Shown here: positions 45,650 through 56,827 of the stretch, piece after piece
Position numbering within the stretch: the first letter of the stretch is position 1
Layout of the letters: each line of letters opens with the position of its first letter
From: Neonectria sp. B-13
Lineage: Eukaryota > Ascomycota > Sordariomycetes > Hypocreales > Nectriaceae
NCBI GenBank assembly: GCA_002682825.1
Contig: NOKP01000005.1
Coordinates: forward strand, 1,240,001-1,304,000
Length of the DNA stretch: 64,000 bases
Direction of reading: 5' to 3'
Translations under genes and position numbers: made by a program
Notes under the pieces: generated by a model
The model's input: only the letters and a program-made list of their open reading frames with translations
The model's database searches: none
Told to the model about the DNA's origin: nothing

Positions 45650-46535
45650 ATGACTGCATCTTTCCGACTTGCCGTGTTGGAGTGCGAGGCACCACCAAGA
45701 CCGGTATTGGAGAAGTACGGAACGTACGGAGATGTTGTTAGAAACCTCCTAACAAGTGTTCTTGAGACAGCCGCTTTCCCGAATCTTGAAATCTTGAAGT
45801 GGAACATTCTTTCAGCCGAATCGTTCCCCGATCTCGACGCTGTTGACGGTGTTCTACTGACGGGAAGTCGTACGTGACGCCAGGTACCTTGATGTCTTAA
45901 ACGTGGTGCTGATTAGGTCGCAGAGTTCACCGCTTTCGACGACGACACGTGGGTTCCCGGCCTTACCGAGTTCATTCAACGGGTATACGCGACCCGCAAG
46001 CCCCTTGTAGGAATCTGCTACGGGCACCAAATGATCTCAAGGGCACTGGGCGGTACCGTCACTCGAAACCCAGCAGGATGGGAAATGGCTGTTGAGCGGA
46101 TTGAACTGAACTCGTTGGGCGCAAAGGTATTTGGCAAAGATTCATTGGTAAGTGCGCACCCTTTGAGATTGAATGGATAATTTTTATCTAAAACCAAGCC
46201 TGCCTCAGCAAATCCACCAAGTTCATCAGGATGCTGTCACCAACACTCCGCCAGGTGTCGAGGCAATTGGCCGCAGTGCGCAATGCGGGGTGCAAATTGC
46301 GTATCAACCAGGAAGGGTTCTAAGCTTCCAAGGACATCCCGAGTTCAATACCTTTGTAACAACTCACGAGATTAGTGAGAGATACAGCCAAGGGAAAGTT
46401 AGTGACGAACAGTACAACGAGGCCATGTCTAGGGTAGGGCTCGACCATGATGGCTCGTTGATTGCCCAGGTGCTCTGGGGGCATTTGCTAAGCGTTGATC
46501 AAGATGGTGCAATGGGTGGAGCTAGCCGCCTTTAA
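45650..46535 (+). CDS. Class I glutamine amidotransferase-like protein
   Basis: Exons 45650-45869, 45924-46147 and 46209-46535 give 256 aa, with introns of 54 and 61 nt. The first acceptor is taken as GTCGCAG, which keeps frame and yields TGSQFTAFDDDTW. The triad is complete: Cys105 in VGICYGHQ, His191 and Glu193 in FQGHPEF. This is the stand-alone GATase1 layout (GMP-synthase-type glutaminase domain) common in fungi, where such proteins release ammonia from glutamine or hydrolyse gamma-glutamyl compounds. No synthase domain is fused and no partner gene is adjacent. The C-terminus after the triad (HEISERYSQG, AQVLWGHLL) forms the usual extra helices. Cytosolic; substrate unknown. Confidence 0.9.
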
Positions 46536-46963
46536 TAAAAAAATAAATCCAAGTCTGGGCCCGTAGCTTTTGTTCATTTTGGTTAAGTAATGGGTTTCTT
46601 AGCCCATGTCTAGCAAAGTTGTGCTGTGTGAATGATGTACGAGTAAATCACTGCAAGAACCTTTTCACAAGTTGGTATCCTATGTGAAGAAATTATTATG
46701 CAAACCGGTACTATTTGCATATCTTACTGCTATGCAAATTATTCCATGCTCGTGAGTGGCTCCGGATCCAGCGCATGTGTTGCCGCGTCTTACCGCCTAC
46801 TCCCTCCCACTTCTTCCTCATGGCCTCAGGCAAGAATAGGCTACAGCCCAGACCTGGCTTGTCACGATAGCAGAATACAAAGATAACCTCAGCCGCAATC
46901 TGATTGACTAATTGCATTTGCACTGCACAACCTCGTCCTTTACTTCTCTTCATTCATACAGAA

Positions 46964-47995
46964 ATGGCTTCGGATTCGATTCTTCGTGTTTGTGCATATC
47001 ACCGAAGCGACTTCGACCTTGTTGTGGTTCGGTCCCCCCCACATGAGATGCAGCCAGTCCAAGGATCGCTTTATACACCCTTTAGAATGTCTGTTCGGAC
47101 TCCATTCTCGGGACTCGGTATATTGGATCGTCTACCCGCCGAACTGATGTTGATGCTGCTCCGCAACCTTGACCTTCTGTCTTACTTTCGGCTTCGCCAA
47201 GTCAACCGACGGGCTAGGGCTGTATCAACTGCTTTACGGGAATACCAACTCGTCGCAATGCATGGAATGGAGGCTTTTCGAGGCCTATTGCGTGCGCGAG
47301 TTGCCCAAAACTTCACTCTCATGCACCTATATAGCCAGCTGACCACTCCCTACTGCGCTATTTGCGGAGATTTTGGGACTTCTTTGTTCCTCTTGACCGC
47401 TTCGCGTTGCTGCTTTTGCTGCCTTATATCTTCACCTGGCACCCAGATGATATCTATCTCTAGTCTTGGGAGCTTGGCATCGATATCCACATCGCGGCTG
47501 CGTCAGTTACTAGGACCAATAACACTACACACAGTGCCTGGTTTATATTCTATGGTAGAGGAATTAGTCACGCTGCCGACGTTCTTAGTTGCTCAGATAG
47601 AAGCCACCGAAATCCTGCGATCACACGATCTTCTTTCCATGGACTCAGTCAGTGCCCTGGAAACACAAGACGAGAGAAGGGACCAACGATTTATGGCAGC
47701 CACTGCATTTCCATACTACGACCTGAAAAGCGGCGAGATCGAGACTGGTGTGAGCTGCACAGGATGCCACATTCGCCTTCGGACACTTTTCGACTTCAGC
47801 CAACGAAAAAAACAGTTCAAGGACCGCGATGCTGTGTTTTCAAGATCGGGCTTCTCGTTTCACTTTTCGCATTGCGACCAAGCACAGGCGTTGTGGGCTC
47901 GCAGCAAGGGCGGTACAATCCACATCCATGAGCCCGATTTCACGCGCCAAGGAGGTTACATTGACAAGCTGGACCTTTGGGGGTTACCAAGATGA
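46964..47995 (+). CDS. F-box protein
   Basis: A single exon of 343 aa. The preferred ATG (46964) has an AGAA-ATG context; an in-frame ATG at 46904 would add 20 residues. The F-box is at about 53-90 (ILDRLPAELMLMLLRNLDLL, then SYFRLRQVNRRA). C-terminal to it are Cys pairs (CAICG, CCFCC, CTGC) and hydrophobic helices, the layout of fungal F-box proteins without WD40 or LRR repeats. It would recruit an unknown target to an SCF ubiquitin ligase. It is unlike the other F-box-type gene in this window (42,032-42,820) beyond the box itself. Confidence 0.82.
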   Translation: MASDSILRVCAYHRSDFDLVVVRSPPHEMQPVQGSLYTPFRMSVRTPFSGLGILDRLPAELMLMLLRNLDLLSYFRLRQVNRRARAVSTALREYQLVAMHGMEAFRGLLRARVAQNFTLMHLYSQLTTPYCAICGDFGTSLFLLTASRCCFCCLISSPGTQMISISSLGSLASISTSRLRQLLGPITLHTVPGLYSMVEELVTLPTFLVAQIEATEILRSHDLLSMDSVSALETQDERRDQRFMAATAFPYYDLKSGEIETGVSCTGCHIRLRTLFDFSQRKKQFKDRDAVFSRSGFSFHFSHCDQAQALWARSKGGTIHIHEPDFTRQGGYIDKLDLWGLPR

Positions 47996-48456
47996 CACAG
48001 ATCACACTCTGTATATCTGACGATTGTGTCCTCGCAATATTCACGACCTGCATAGTTAATCGCTCAGCCTGGAGCTGCTCTAAATTTGCCCACATAGGGG
48101 TGGTAATGATTGAGCCCAGTGCGAGCTATGCCTTCAATTCTGGAATCTCCCTTTCATTTTCTCTAAGTTGACGCATATCAACCAGCTCCTCAACAAATCA
48201 ACAATGGCCCACAGCCAGTTCCCGGCTCTTGGTACTCGGCGGTAGCGCAGCCAATAATATCAACTCACCGAGGCTAACCCACGGGGCTGTGCCAGCTGAG
48301 ATAAATCCGTCTTGGCTTGTGGAGTAAGCTCCCACTCAATCGTACTTCTCACACGTCTACGATTGGTATTTCTACATCTTGCTCGCAACTTGCCTTCCGC
48401 GCGCAATTCACCATTCCAGTACGCTTCCGCTCCCGAAACAAAACATCGACGCAAAC
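47996..48456. other. Spacer upstream of the kinase-like gene
   Basis: About 460 bp, 3' UTR of the F-box gene and promoter of the kinase-like gene. Nothing else seen. Confidence 0.35.
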
Positions 48457-49290
48457 ATGGCGGCTCCTCGTATCATCTCAATGGAATTCTCCTTTGCTGG
48501 AAGAGATGACAGCTACTACCGAATTCTGACCGGAACTAGCGTCAAGTACGTGACCGTCCAGCCCGGTGCACTCGACGCTGAGTCCTTGATGGATATGCCA
48601 TTGAACTTCCAGAACATACTTCCGTCATTGCCATATTCTGAAAACCACTGGAATAGCGCATATGTCTCTCGCAGCGGCGCGACTGGTGACCTAGAATGCG
48701 CCTTGTCCAATAAAGATCTCCCCGGCGTGCAAGACATCTGGCATACAAAATTGATCAACTTCCTGGACCTTGAGAAGAAAAAGCAGCTTGGCTTGCTGGC
48801 CCAAGAATGCATTTGGAAACAAGACGCGACGACAGACGCTACCAGACCAGACGACGACTGTCGAGAGAAACCTATGATCGCCAAAATTGCTCGATTCCCC
48901 TGGGAAGTCCAGTACATCGAGGCTGAGACACGAATTTACAAGCTCATAGAACATCGCGGAATTGCACCGCGATTTCTTGGCCACATCCATGAGGGTGGGC
49001 GAGTGATCGGATTTCTCTTGGAGAAGGTGGAGGGTCGGTCTGCGGATCAAGGGGACTTGGGAATTTGTCAGAAGGCTCTGGCATCTCTTCACGACCTGAA
49101 GATTTTGCACGGGGATTGCAATCGGTATAACTTTGTTGTCTGCTCAAATGACAAAGCCACCCTTATTGATTTTGAGACCGCAAAGATCGACATGAACACT
49201 GAGGTACTGAAAGAGGAAATGAGTAGCTTAGAAAAGAAGTTTGGCGAGGACAATGATTATGGAGGCGGCTTTAAACTGATGGAAGATTAA
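48457..49290 (+). CDS. KdkA/aminoglycoside-phosphotransferase-like kinase
   Basis: A single exon of 278 aa from ATG 48457 (CAAAC-ATG context). The C-terminal half is a small kinase fold: an IAKIAR strand with a candidate ATP-binding Lys143, the helix YIEAETRIYKLI with Glu, hinge FLLEKVEGR, catalytic loop HGDCNRYNF with Asp220, and the metal-binding LIDFETA with Asp238 (DFE in place of DFG). HGDxNxxN is the loop of APH, KdkA and RIO-like kinases. About 120 N-terminal residues precede the kinase lobe and match no domain I know. The activation segment and C-lobe after DFE are short (about 40 residues), so it may be a reduced or atypical phosphotransferase. Many fungal genomes carry families of these with unknown substrates. 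Confidence 0.8.
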   Translation: MAAPRIISMEFSFAGRDDSYYRILTGTSVKYVTVQPGALDAESLMDMPLNFQNILPSLPYSENHWNSAYVSRSGATGDLECALSNKDLPGVQDIWHTKLINFLDLEKKKQLGLLAQECIWKQDATTDATRPDDDCREKPMIAKIARFPWEVQYIEAETRIYKLIEHRGIAPRFLGHIHEGGRVIGFLLEKVEGRSADQGDLGICQKALASLHDLKILHGDCNRYNFVVCSNDKATLIDFETAKIDMNTEVLKEEMSSLEKKFGEDNDYGGGFKLMED

Positions 49291-50086
49291 CTCATGTGTT
49301 TCATAACAATATCAGTGTTTCTCATGTAACTTATTGCTGTTTATAAGAACAAAATGGCAGATGACGAAACTATTAGTACTCAGTAGAAAGCACCGAAGTC
49401 AGACAGGCCATTCGGAGTTTGAACACATTCCCGTAATCCCGTTCCTGTGGCCTGTCGGCCTTTCCACGCGCATTGATGACCTATCAGACTAAGCTGCTCG
49501 TCAGTTCCTCAGCCACGGCGGCACTGCAGGCGGTGGCGGTGTTGATGCGGAGTGCTGCGCCTTCAATTTCGTTGCCATTATTAGCACGGCGGCTAGGCAC
49601 AGACATGGCAATGTCGTGGGCATGTTCAGAGACGTACGTACGGTGGGCTTTTGTCCAGAGTGAAGACAATACATGAATTAGAAGTAGGAGTCTTCGGTCA
49701 TCCAAACACGTCTAGTACTATGCTATCTTTTTAATATCTCTGAGTTGATTTTAGTCCTGCCCGCACACTGTATCTAGCTTTCTTCGTTACCAGCTTTACC
49801 AGACCATTTCTCCCGACTGTGGCCATTGCGCATTGGAAGAAAGTAAGCACTAGCAGTTTGTTCGTTGCAGGGTTGTAGAGTAATACCTACCCGTACACAA
49901 ATTCGTTCCAGATGACGTAATTTTCCAGGCCTGAGGAGAACACCTCATCTTATTTATTTGCAGGCAGGATCCGATTTGCACCGCTTTCGAGCAGAAGCTA
50001 TACTATACGTCTTTCACAGCTACCATCTCTTTCAACTGCCATTTTATTCAGCCTTACCAGCCATTTTATTCAGTTGTTGCCTTGCT
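49291..50086. other. Spacer upstream of the NLR gene
   Basis: About 800 bp with no supported gene; the right end is the presumed promoter and leader of the NLR gene. Confidence 0.35.
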
Positions 50087-53000
50087 ATGGCCGAATTTGT
50101 CGGCATTTTGTCCGGCACAGCAGGGCTGGTGGTCTTTGCTGCGCAAATCACGAGACTGAGCTACAGTCTCATTTCGGATCTCAAAGATGCATCGCAAAAT
50201 CAGAGGCTTTTTCTCCAGGAAGTTTCGGCCCTCACCGACGTTCTTTTCCGAGCTGATAATGCAGCTTCCGAGGCTGAATCGCTTGGGCTTTCGAGCTTGC
50301 GCCCAACATCGCTATCAGAGAGCCTAATCGCGGACTGCAACGAGCAATTATCCCGCATTCGTGATGATCTCGCTGCGGGCATTACGCGGTCAAAGTGGTT
50401 GTTTCAAGAAAAGGAACTTAGAAAGCGCATTGAGAGCCTGCGTAGCTTCCACGCTGTATTTCTCGATTATTTGTCGACTCACACCTTGACCGTTGCGACG
50501 GAAACATATCGCAAAATCAGCGAATTCGGCCAGCAAGATCAACGCAACAAGCTTCTCAAATGGCTCAAACCATTTGAGGAGACCTCAAAACCCGCACCAG
50601 CGCCCACGCCTGGAACCGGACAGTGGTTCATTGATTCCGAGCAATACAAGAACTGGCGGGACGAAGAACAATCAACGCTATGGTGCTACGGGGCTCCGGG
50701 AAGTGGAAAGTCGCTTCTTGCGTCAATCATCATTCAAGACCTGGAGGAGAGTGAGTCTGGTCGATTATGCGTCGCATCCTACTTCTGCGACTATGCGATC
50801 CGCAAACAACAGGACCTGTTGTCTATACTTCAGTCAGTACTGCACAGGCTCATCAACCAAGCCGACGAAGGTGTCATCTCGACATTGATCGAGTTCCAAA
50901 AGGAAGCGAAAGGCGATCCAAATGTCAATACCCTCTCTGACATGATTGTGACCTTGTGCAAGCTCGGACCTCCAACTTACCTGATACTCGATGCACCCGA
51001 TGAACTAGATGCGCCTAAAGAGATCATGGATCTTCTTCAAAGGTTGTCTGGGGCTGGTTGCAAGATCCTTGTAACTAGCCGGGACACTCCTGATCTGCGA
51101 AATGCTTTATCCACAGCCAGTAGTATTGAGCTTCGGGCAGCTAAGGAAGATGTTTCGCTGTTCCTGGAGCATTGCTTCCGGAAAGAAGGGCATGATAACA
51201 TAGCGCGACGCGGCCATGATCTGATCGAGGGGGTTATTGAGAAAGCAAACGGAATGTCAGTTTGTCCCACCCTCACAGAGACACACAGGGCTAACGACTG
51301 CACAGTTTTCTTCTGGCCAAGATCTTGGTGGACAAGTTGCTCGACATGACAACCTTGGCGCAGATGCGGAAGTCATTGAAAAATATGCCATCGACCATCA
51401 CGGAAGCATTCGAATCCAGCGTGAAACGAATCGATGCTCAGCCACGTGCTCGGCGAGATCTTGCGTACAGAGTCATAGCCTGGATCACCCAGTCACAAAG
51501 AAGACTGAAGGCTGAGGAGCTAGTACACGCCCTTGCTGTTGAGGAGGACTCGGACGAGTTTGACGAAGACAACATCCCCGGTGTGCAGTTGACCTTGCGA
51601 GTATGTGTTGGGCTCGTGACCAAGGAAGCCGCGGATGGTTCGATCGGCATGGTTCATACCACTGCATACGAATTCTTCCTCGGCCGTGGTCCCCAAAATA
51701 TTCGTAGAGACATTGCTGCTACATGTCTCACGTATCTGACCCTTCCTCCGTTTACATCCGGACCATGTAAAACTCTCGACGAAATGGTCTTGCGCATACG
51801 GCAGCGTCCTTTCATGCTATATGCGTCTAAGTTCTGGGGCCATTATATTGACACCCCTGAAGTCGAGGAGGAACTAAGGCCCCTCATAGACGTTCTTCTC
51901 GACAGCCCCGCGTTGCGCCTCAGTTCGTTCCAGGCGTCGCATCACCGACCAGAAATCCGAGATCAAGTCCTTGCTGCAGAGTCACTGGCGACAATACCGA
52001 CCAACCAGGAGGCTCTTCACCTTGCAGCATTTTGGAACTTGGCCGCTACCACCAAACGTCTTTTACAAGATGGCCACGACGGCTCTGCGAGGGACTCCCA
52101 GCAATGGACCCCTCTTCATTGGGCTTGTTCCAGGGAAAGCCTTGCTTCGATAGACCATCTCATAGCCGCGGGAGCTGACCTAAACGCCAAAGACTCGCAA
52201 GGATGGACGCCATTGTTCTGGTTGGCTGTCAAAAATAACGAAGAAGGCCTGCGAATGATGCTTCTGAAGGGCGCAAGCCACCTCGTTTGCGACATTCACG
52301 GCCGGACCGCACTTACTTGGGCCGTTTCAGCTCGCAGAAGGAATGCTGTTCAGATTCTCATGGAACACCACGAAGCACATCTATCCAAGTTGAAAAACGA
52401 GCCAAGGCCATTGATGAAGGACTTGACTTATAACACGGCTGCGGAATACTCGAACCATGTCAAATCCAACACTGCAATCGAAGTAGCAACGGAGAATGGG
52501 GATATTGGAATGTTCAACATGCTTATAAATCTCAAGGAAGAGAAGGAAGTGGACTTTAAGGAGATTTGGTCCATGGGCTGCTTTGACATTCCCGTTTCCA
52601 ATGTGTGGAGAACGTTGAATAAAGCCGAGAACCACAACGGTGTCGAGAGCTATATGGACTATGCATTCTCCAACGACGATGCGATGCCTTCGGACTCCTG
52701 GAAAATGAAGATGCTACATGGGGCCATACGAGACGAACAGTATATGGCTGCGCGTGCTCTCATCGAGCTAGGCGCCGATGTCAACTGCAGCAAGCTATCC
52801 CAAAAGTCCCGTCCATTTCGTTCGGCGTTGCATGCGGCGGCTTATAGGAAAGACCCTCGCTATGCGAAGCTTTTACTGGAAAACGGTGCGGACACGGCTG
52901 CACGCGATTTATATGGCCAGACCCCATTGCACCAGGCGGTGGTGAACGGGTTCGTGGATACGGCATCAGAACTTCTCGAGGGCAAGTCTGATGTCAACGA

Positions 53001-54810
53001 GCGAGTACACAAATTGGGTCGAGTAGAGAAGAAGTTGAAAGCAAAGACAGCTCTTATTCTGGCCTGCGGACTTAACAGCTACCCAGGCCAAGAGAGAACC
53101 CCCGAGTCAGAAGAAATACCGTCGAAAATGGTTTCTCTGCTCATCTCTCACAATGTGGATGTCGACATGCAGGATGCTGAAGGAATGTCTGCGTTGCATC
53201 ACGCTGCCAAGGCTGGACATCTCGACGTGATTCAGCAACTGATCAGAGCTGAGGCAGACCTGAGCGCAAGGGACAACAAGATGAGGATGCCACTTCATTA
53301 CGGCGTTCAATCCGCAGATCTAGACGTGGTTGAGTGTCTTCTTGCCGCCGGTGCTGAACTCCGGGCCGTCGACAAGGATGGAAAGCATATGGTCCATCAC
53401 CTCGCGGACACCAGAAATATGTCAGGAAGCACCGAAGATGTCCGAAAGCTCCTGTCTCTTCTGATTCAAGACGGCGATCCTAAGTCCCTAGATGTCCAGT
53501 GGACCTCCAATCCCTTCTCAGAAGGCCTGGTAATTCACACACCATTATCTGTGGCTCTTGAATTACACAACTGGACCTTGGTTGAGCTTTTGCATGAGTT
53601 GGGTGGTAGTTTTCCCCCTGACTATGATTTACAGCAACATTTACCTAGCGCTGTCGAGTCATTGCGGCTTCAAACAGTAAAGGTCTTACTCGAACACGGT
53701 GTGACATTAGAGGGAGATATCTTCTCTCTCAGACGATACGGCTTGGAGTACATGACATCATATTCCGCGGTCCCATGGAAAAAGGTCGTTGAATCCTTGG
53801 ATAACTTTGCTTCTATACTTGAAGCCCTGCTACAGGCGGGCTTGGACATCAATGGAGAACACTACGGGGGAAGAACGATTCTTTACGTTGCGGCAGGCGC
53901 TGTCGACTCGAGCGATCTTGTACGCTTGCTTCTCGGCTTTGGTGCAAATCCGTGGAAAACGACAGCCGCGGGCCTGGACCCTTTCCTAGTTTCCGCACTT
54001 GGCGCAAAACATAAGAGTTTGAATGCTCTGCTGGATTACGCAGTCAAGTCACCAGCCAAGAACCACTGGACAGAGTCAATTGAGGCGGCCCAGTTTGATG
54101 ATGATGGTCTCCTGCGTTTACTACGCGCTCTGAGCCATCACAATCTTCTGGAAGATCGCAAGGGAGTAGATTCGCAGAGCAGCAATGAGACGTGCACTTT
54201 GTTATGGCTTAGTGCGCGATTTGGTAACGAAACGATGGTGAAGGAGCTGTTGAATCTTGGTGCAGATCCCGAGACAATGGACAAAGCCGGTTGGCGTCCA
54301 CTTCACCTGGCAGCCTTCGAAGGATCTGAAGAAGCCGTTCGTGCACTGCTACTCCAAGGCGTCGACGTGAACGCGGCTACAAAACAATGGCCAGTATATT
54401 TTCTAATGGATCGACCGTCCGGTTATACCACAATGTGTAGCAACTATGAAGGAGCCGAGGCCTGGCAGGGCAATGCTCTTCACCTCGCGTCGATGAAAGG
54501 CTTTCCTACGATTGTCGAGCTTTTGATTTCTCACGGCGCCGACGCCAACGCACTAGTTCGAGGCCGACATGAAACTCCCGGAGAAGGACCTACAGCTCTG
54601 CATCTGGCTTTGGATACTGGGAGGTATTACGGGTGGCGGGCAAGCCCATTGGGTGAGGAGAAGCTACGGATAGCGGAGATGCTCGTTGAGAACGGGGCAG
54701 ACGTAGCTACTGCTGCAGATCACATCGTTCTCCGGGATATGCGTAGGTTTGAGCACCATCAGGATCTTTGGGAGAAGTTGAGGGCAGGGATTTCCGAGAA
54801 AGAAGATTAA
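50087..54810 (+). CDS. NLR-type STAND protein: fungal N-domain, NACHT NTPase, ankyrin repeats
   Basis: Exons 50087-51255 and 51306-54810 flank a 50-nt intron (GTCAGT donor) and encode 1557 aa. The N-domain (1-110; FAAQITRLSYSLISDLKDAS, LFLQEVSALTDVLF) is the helical type common to fungal STAND proteins. WFIDSEQYKNW precedes the NACHT: Walker A GAPGSGKS at 202-209, Walker B YLILDAPDE around 298-306, and LVTSR as sensor. A winged-helix-like part leads to about 15 ankyrin repeats (WTPLHWAC, ALHLAA, LLENGAD types) filling residues 620-1550. Such proteins sense non-self or damage and oligomerise to trigger cell death or defence. A Pro replaces the usual Leu within Walker B. An in-frame ATG at 49958 is less likely. 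Confidence 0.93.
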
Positions 54811-55452
54811 GCGTGTTAAATAGTAGAGAAAGCAGCGATTTAACGTCGGAATTCAGGAACGACGGCACGCTCGGTTGAATGCATGTCTCTTAATTTATCC
54901 TAACCAGTAATATCATTTCATAGGGACCACCTGCGTACAGCACACAGCTATCCTTATACTATCATAATGGTCCCTCTTAAACTTTAATTACGAAGGCGAT
55001 GACGCCCGATGTAACGGCTAAACTACACATTAGGCCGTGTCTCGTAAGTTCTCTGGGCATTTTGCGGAGCACTTGACCATTCTGTCTGCGGGGAGACATG
55101 GGTTGGGCAATGGATCGACGCGAGTCGAAATGCGCGCCAATGACCTCCGCCCAACGATCCTGGTTAATACTAGATATTCACCAACCTCGGCTGCGCTGCA
55201 TCTTTACTTAATCGGAAGGTATCACTCCGCAACTCGCAAACGTCTCAAGGACCCTCTTTTCCCCTCTCCTCGGGTGAACTGAGACCGGTGGTTGAGCCGA
55301 CACCAGTAGTGAATGGCTTGGCTTTGCTTCACGTGGCAAATGGCAGTGTACAATCGGACTATAAAGCTCATTGAATCCGCGATACCCTTAGTCTCGGGGT
55401 TTCTCGTTCGGAATATCGCTCAACGTCCACAGCCGAGCTGCCATTTATCGAG
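54811..55452. promoter_or_regulatory. Upstream region of the GH5 cellulase gene
   Basis: About 640 bp. TATAAA at 55360-55365 lies 93 bp before the ATG. A GCGGGG (SYGGRG, carbon-catabolite repressor consensus) occurs at 55088-55093; this motif is common by chance. Confidence 0.35.
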
Positions 55453-56827
55453 ATGGTCTCTTTTCTGTCTTATCTGGCCGTTGCGGCTTGCTACACATCG
55501 CTTGGCTCCGCCTTGCCAACGAGAGATGTTGCGAGACAAGTCCAATGGCCCAATGGCCCATTCTTTAGCAACGGCAATCGCATGGTTGATGCGTCGAACA
55601 ACACCATCAAGTATGCGGGTACGAACTGGCCGGGACACGGCGAAGTGATGGTCCCAGAAGGTCTGCAGTTCCAGTCAATCTCCAAGATCGTCTCAGACAT
55701 CAAGAGCCTCGGCATGAACGTGATTCGTCTCACGTACGCAATCGAAATGATTGACCAAATCTACGACAATGCTGGCGAGGACATCTCCCTGGAGACGGCA
55801 TTTACTGCAGGACTTGGAGACACAAACGGTACAATCGTGTTGAATCAGGTGCTGGAAAACAACCCCACCTTTACGGCTGCGACTACGAGACTTGAGGCGA
55901 GTCAAATCCCCGACCTTTCAGCACAATGTACTAACATGGTCAGGTCTTTGATGCTGTGGCGGCTGAGTGTGCCAAGCAACATATTTACGTTCATCTTGAC
56001 AACCACATCTCCCAGGGCGTGTGGTGCTGCGGTGGAGCTGATGGGAACGCTTGGTTTGGTGACGAATACTACAACGTTGATAACTGGCTCAGGGGTCTCT
56101 CCTACATGGCAAAACACGTAAGACGACTTCTACATGGGCTAAACCGCTTTGCTAACAAGCTCAGGGAAAATCTTGGTCAAACTTGATGTCCATGTCGCTC
56201 CGCAATGAACTACGCCAACCAACTGGTAGTGGATCGGGTTCAGCTGCATCTTACGATTGGGCTACTTGGTATTTCTACATCAAACAGGCAACAGCTGCTA
56301 TCAACAATGCCAACCCAGATCCGCTTATTTTCCTTTCCGGCCTCAACTACGATACAACCCTGACACCCGTCGTACGAGGCACTGCCCTCACCCCCGGCAC
56401 GGGCGTCTTTAATAGCGGCGACTTCCCTGGATACCGGGATAAGCTTGTCCTGGAGCTTCACAGCTACGCTAATTCTGCCACCAGCTGTTCGTCTTTGAAG
56501 GCGGATTTGCTCCAGAAGGGTTTCCAGGCTGCAGACACCACGAACGCTGCTGTGAAGAATGTCTTCCCCGTACTGATGACAGAGTGGGGGTTCAACATGG
56601 AGGATAACAATTGGAAGAGCGTGTACACGACATGTCTGGCTGAGTTTCTTCCGCAACAGAGTGCTGGATGGATGATCTGGGTGGTGGTGGGAAGTTACTA
56701 CGTAAGGCAGGGAACTCAAGACTTCGATGAAACTTGGGGCATGTTGGACCATGACTGGTCAGATTGGAGGAACAATGACTTTATCGAGCAGACATTAGTT
56801 CCGATGGTGGATGCAACACTAGCATAG
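55453..56827 (+). CDS. Secreted GH5 endoglucanase (cellulase)
   Basis: Three exons, 55453-55896, 55944-56117 and 56165-56827, give 426 aa. A signal peptide covers about residues 1-20. Motifs for glycoside hydrolase family 5 are GTNWPGHGEVMVPEGL, LGMNVIRLTYAIEMID, YVHLDNH, the acid/base Glu221 in SLRNELR and the nucleophile Glu336 in MTEWGF. Intron 1 (47 nt) is best read as a GC-AG intron: donor GAG|GCGAGT, branch TACTAAC, acceptor CAG. It restores LEVFDAVAAECA; the nearby GT (55901) puts exon 2 out of frame. Intron 2 is a normal GT-AG. There is no cellulose-binding module. It would cleave beta-1,4-glucan outside the cell, with the GH7 enzyme at 7,966-9,372 acting on the same polymer. Confidence 0.92.
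55897..55943 (+). other. GC-AG intron in the GH5 gene
   Basis: Donor GCGAGT after an exonic GAG, perfect TACTAAC branch at 55929-55935 and CAG acceptor. Phase 0 on both sides. Confidence 0.7.

Noticed and set aside
55901..55943. GT donor for intron 1 of the GH5 gene
   Set aside because: Leaves one extra base and runs exon 2 into a stop; the GC donor four bases earlier restores the conserved sequence.
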